Source of the DNA: Bryobacterales bacterium
GTDB taxonomy: Bacteria > Acidobacteriota > Terriglobia > Bryobacterales > Bryobacteraceae
Direction: 5' to 3'
DNA length: 15,285 bases
Assembly (NCBI GenBank): GCA_016789785.1
Contig: JAEUQE010000223.1
Location: 1 to 15,285 of the forward strand
Below, piece after piece: positions 13,784 through 15,285 of this stretch; the stretch's first letter is position 1; each line of letters begins with the position of its first letter. Under the pieces are notes generated by a model. That model was given only the letters and a program-made list of their open reading frames with translations. It searched no databases and had not been told where the DNA came from. A program made the position numbers and the translations under genes.

Positions 13784-14748
13784 CGTCACGATACCCTCAG
13801 TTCGACCGCAACCGTCTGCGTATCGCGCCTCTCGCTGAACGTGCGCACGACTTGCAGTTGACCCGCTGGCTCGCGCTGGACGACCCAACGCCTGACTTCT
13901 CCCATCCCAATTTGCCGAAAGTGGCGGAAAGGCTTGCCGCAGCCCGGCGGGGAGGGTCCGCACGCATCCTCATGATGGGGGCGCACGTCCTGCGGGCAGG
14001 GTTGAACCGCCACATCATTGATCTCCTGGAGCGCGGCGTTCTCGATCACATCGCCATGAATGGCGCGGGGGTGATTCACGACTACGAACTCTCGCGCATC
14101 GGCGCAACCACGGAGAGCGTTGCGCGCTATATTCGCTCGGGCGAATTCGGCCTCTGGCAGGAAACTGGCGAACTCAACGATTGGGTACGCGATGCGGCCG
14201 CTCAGGAACTGGGACTCGGCGAGGCCATAGGCAAGCGCATTCTCGACAGCGAATTCCCATACAGGGACTTGAGTGTACTGGCCGCGGCATATCGCTGTGG
14301 TGTCCCGGTGACGTCGCACGTCGGCATTGGATACGACATTCTGCATGAGCATCCAAATTGTGACGGAGCGGCCTTCGGAGCTGCGAGCTACCGTGACTTC
14401 CTCATCTTTGCAAGAACAGTTGAGCGGCTGGAGGGCGGCGTGATGTTGAGTTTCGGCTCGGCCATCATGGCGCCGGAAGTGTATTTGAAAGCTCTCGCCA
14501 TGGCGCGCAACGTAGCGCATCAGGAGGGCCGGGTGATCCGCAACTTCTCGACGGCGGTGTTCGATCTGGTGCCGATCCATGGCGACATCCACAAGGAACT
14601 GCAGAAGTCGGACCCAGGCTACTATTTCCGCCCGCACAAGACGATTCTGGTCCGCACGGTGGCCGATGGAGGTGAAAGCTTCTATCTGTGTGGCGATCAC
14701 CGGGCAACGTTTCCAGCGTTGCGAAAAGCTGTCTTGGAGTTGGCATGA
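13780..14748 (+). CDS. Deoxyhypusine-synthase-like protein, probably not a true DHS
   Basis: A 322-aa soluble protein. ATG 13780 is preferred over TTG 13771 because it lies in the reconstructed TAATG junction with the HAD gene; no good Shine-Dalgarno is visible after the insertion. The fold looks like deoxyhypusine synthase: MMGAHVLRAGLNRHIIDLLE, DHIAMNGAGVIHDYELS, CGVPVTSHVGIGYDILHEHP, then RPHKTILVRT and CGDHRATFPAL, which by eye match the DHS C-terminal order RP..., SWGKI, ADATLVFPLL. In that alignment the catalytic Lys of SWGKI is replaced by R292, so hypusine-type chemistry is doubtful. Bacteria lack eIF5A, and such homologues can act on polyamines or other NAD-dependent reactions. It overlaps the kinase start by ATGA, so the two are translationally coupled. 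Function is unknown; a role beside sugar-phosphate enzymes is inferred from context. Confidence 0.8.
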   Translation: MPSRYPQFDRNRLRIAPLAERAHDLQLTRWLALDDPTPDFSHPNLPKVAERLAAARRGGSARILMMGAHVLRAGLNRHIIDLLERGVLDHIAMNGAGVIHDYELSRIGATTESVARYIRSGEFGLWQETGELNDWVRDAAAQELGLGEAIGKRILDSEFPYRDLSVLAAAYRCGVPVTSHVGIGYDILHEHPNCDGAAFGAASYRDFLIFARTVERLEGGVMLSFGSAIMAPEVYLKALAMARNVAHQEGRVIRNFSTAVFDLVPIHGDIHKELQKSDPGYYFRPHKTILVRTVADGGESFYLCGDHRATFPALRKAVLELA

Positions 14749-15285
14749 CCGCGGCGGATGTGAGCCGGATTCTCGATGGATTCGCGTCGAAGCGCGTCCT
14801 GGTGGTGGGCGACATCTGCCTGGACCGGTGGTGCACCTACGATCCGGCCGAGGCGGAACCCTCGCGCGAAACCGGGCTTCCACGGATCGCGGTGGTGTCC
14901 ACGGAGACGACGCCGGGCGCCGGCGGTACCATCGCCAGCAACCTCGCGGCGCTCGGAACCGGCCAAGTGGCAGTGATGGGAATCCTCGGCGACGACGGGA
15001 ACGGATACGAGTTGCGCCAGGCCCTGACGCGCAGGGGCATTGATCACTCGCTGTGTCTCACCGCTCCGGAAATCTGCACCTTCACTTATACGAAGTTGCT
15101 CAATCGGGAGAATGGCGAGGAAGACCAACCGCGCGTCGATTTCATCAATACCCAACCCATGCCGGCGGAACTCGAATCGCGGCTGGCTTCCAAACTGCGT
15201 GAGGTGGCAACGGACTTCGATGTCGTGATCGTGTCCGATCAGGCCGAAACGAACGCCGGTGGCGTGGTGACGGCGGCGGTACGTG
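14745..15285 (+). CDS. PfkB-family sugar kinase, RfaE/HldE kinase-like, 3'-truncated by window edge
   Basis: Phosphorylates a sugar or sugar phosphate with ATP. The ATG at 14745 overlaps the previous stop (ATGA). About 180 codons are visible with no stop before the window ends, so the ATP-binding C-terminal half is missing from view. The N-terminal part has the ribokinase/PfkB features: VLVVGDICLDRWCTY with D23 and D27, then PGAGGTIASNLAALG (G58-G61, N66), then GILGDDGNGYELRQAL. The opening order VVGD-x-x-LDRW and the PGGA-x-N-like segment are closest, to my eye, to the kinase domain of heptose-7-phosphate kinases (RfaE/HldE), but other PfkB members share them. Together with the HAD and DHS-like genes it forms a three-gene unit. 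Confidence 0.88.
   Translation, partial: MTAADVSRILDGFASKRVLVVGDICLDRWCTYDPAEAEPSRETGLPRIAVVSTETTPGAGGTIASNLAALGTGQVAVMGILGDDGNGYELRQALTRRGIDHSLCLTAPEICTFTYTKLLNRENGEEDQPRVDFINTQPMPAELESRLASKLREVATDFDVVIVSDQAETNAGGVVTAAVR

Noticed and set aside
13490..13838. Open frames across the interval between HAD and DHS-like genes
   Set aside because: They consist of the repeat element; Arg/Ser-rich, no starts with ribosome sites, and explained by hairpin arms.
1..15285. CRISPR arrays, tRNA or rRNA genes, phage genes
   Set aside because: No regularly spaced direct repeats, no cloverleaf-like sequence and no phage or integrase motifs were seen on either strand.

Overview
The window looks like a piece of chromosome from an Acidobacterium of the Solibacter/Bryobacter type. 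The evidence is high-GC coding, a large exported beta-propeller protein with the C-terminal domain (TIGR03437-like) that is expanded in Solibacter, and a TPR lipoprotein plus CAAX-protease pair of the kind linked to PEP-CTERM/exosortase systems. This placement rests on family knowledge, not on a search. All well-supported genes are on the + strand. The only minus-strand candidate is a possible sigma-factor remnant.

Layout. (1) 1-2494: the 3' part of polA (cut by the window edge) overlaps a lipoprotein cyclophilin. (2) 2495-4242: a lower-GC accessory islet. It starts with about 400 bp of non-coding DNA, followed by an unrecognised 246-aa protein and a PIN-domain (VapC-like) ribonuclease gene split by one in-frame TAG. 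All four acidic active-site positions survive across the stop. (3) 4362-5636: a TolC-type outer-membrane efflux protein, then about 400 bp holding an apparent sigma-factor remnant on the minus strand. (4) 6039-9413: a 1124-aa secreted two-propeller protein. (5) 9531-12574: a 772-aa TPR lipoprotein, a 13-bp perfect hairpin, and a CAAX-protease-related membrane protein. (6) 12687-15285: an apparent operon of a HAD phosphatase, a deoxyhypusine-synthase-like protein and a PfkB/RfaE-type sugar kinase (cut by the window edge).

The most interesting structure is in region 6. A 280-bp non-autonomous element (MITE-like) sits exactly between the HAD and deoxyhypusine-synthase-like genes. It has short terminal inverted repeats, two 47-nt inner inverted arms that each fold into two hairpins, and a 10-11 bp target duplication. 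Removing it restores a TAATG stop/start overlap, so the target duplication copied both the stop of one gene and the start of the next and left both frames intact. The second candidate system is the 246-aa protein plus split PIN pair in region 2, which resembles a two-gene toxin/effector module.
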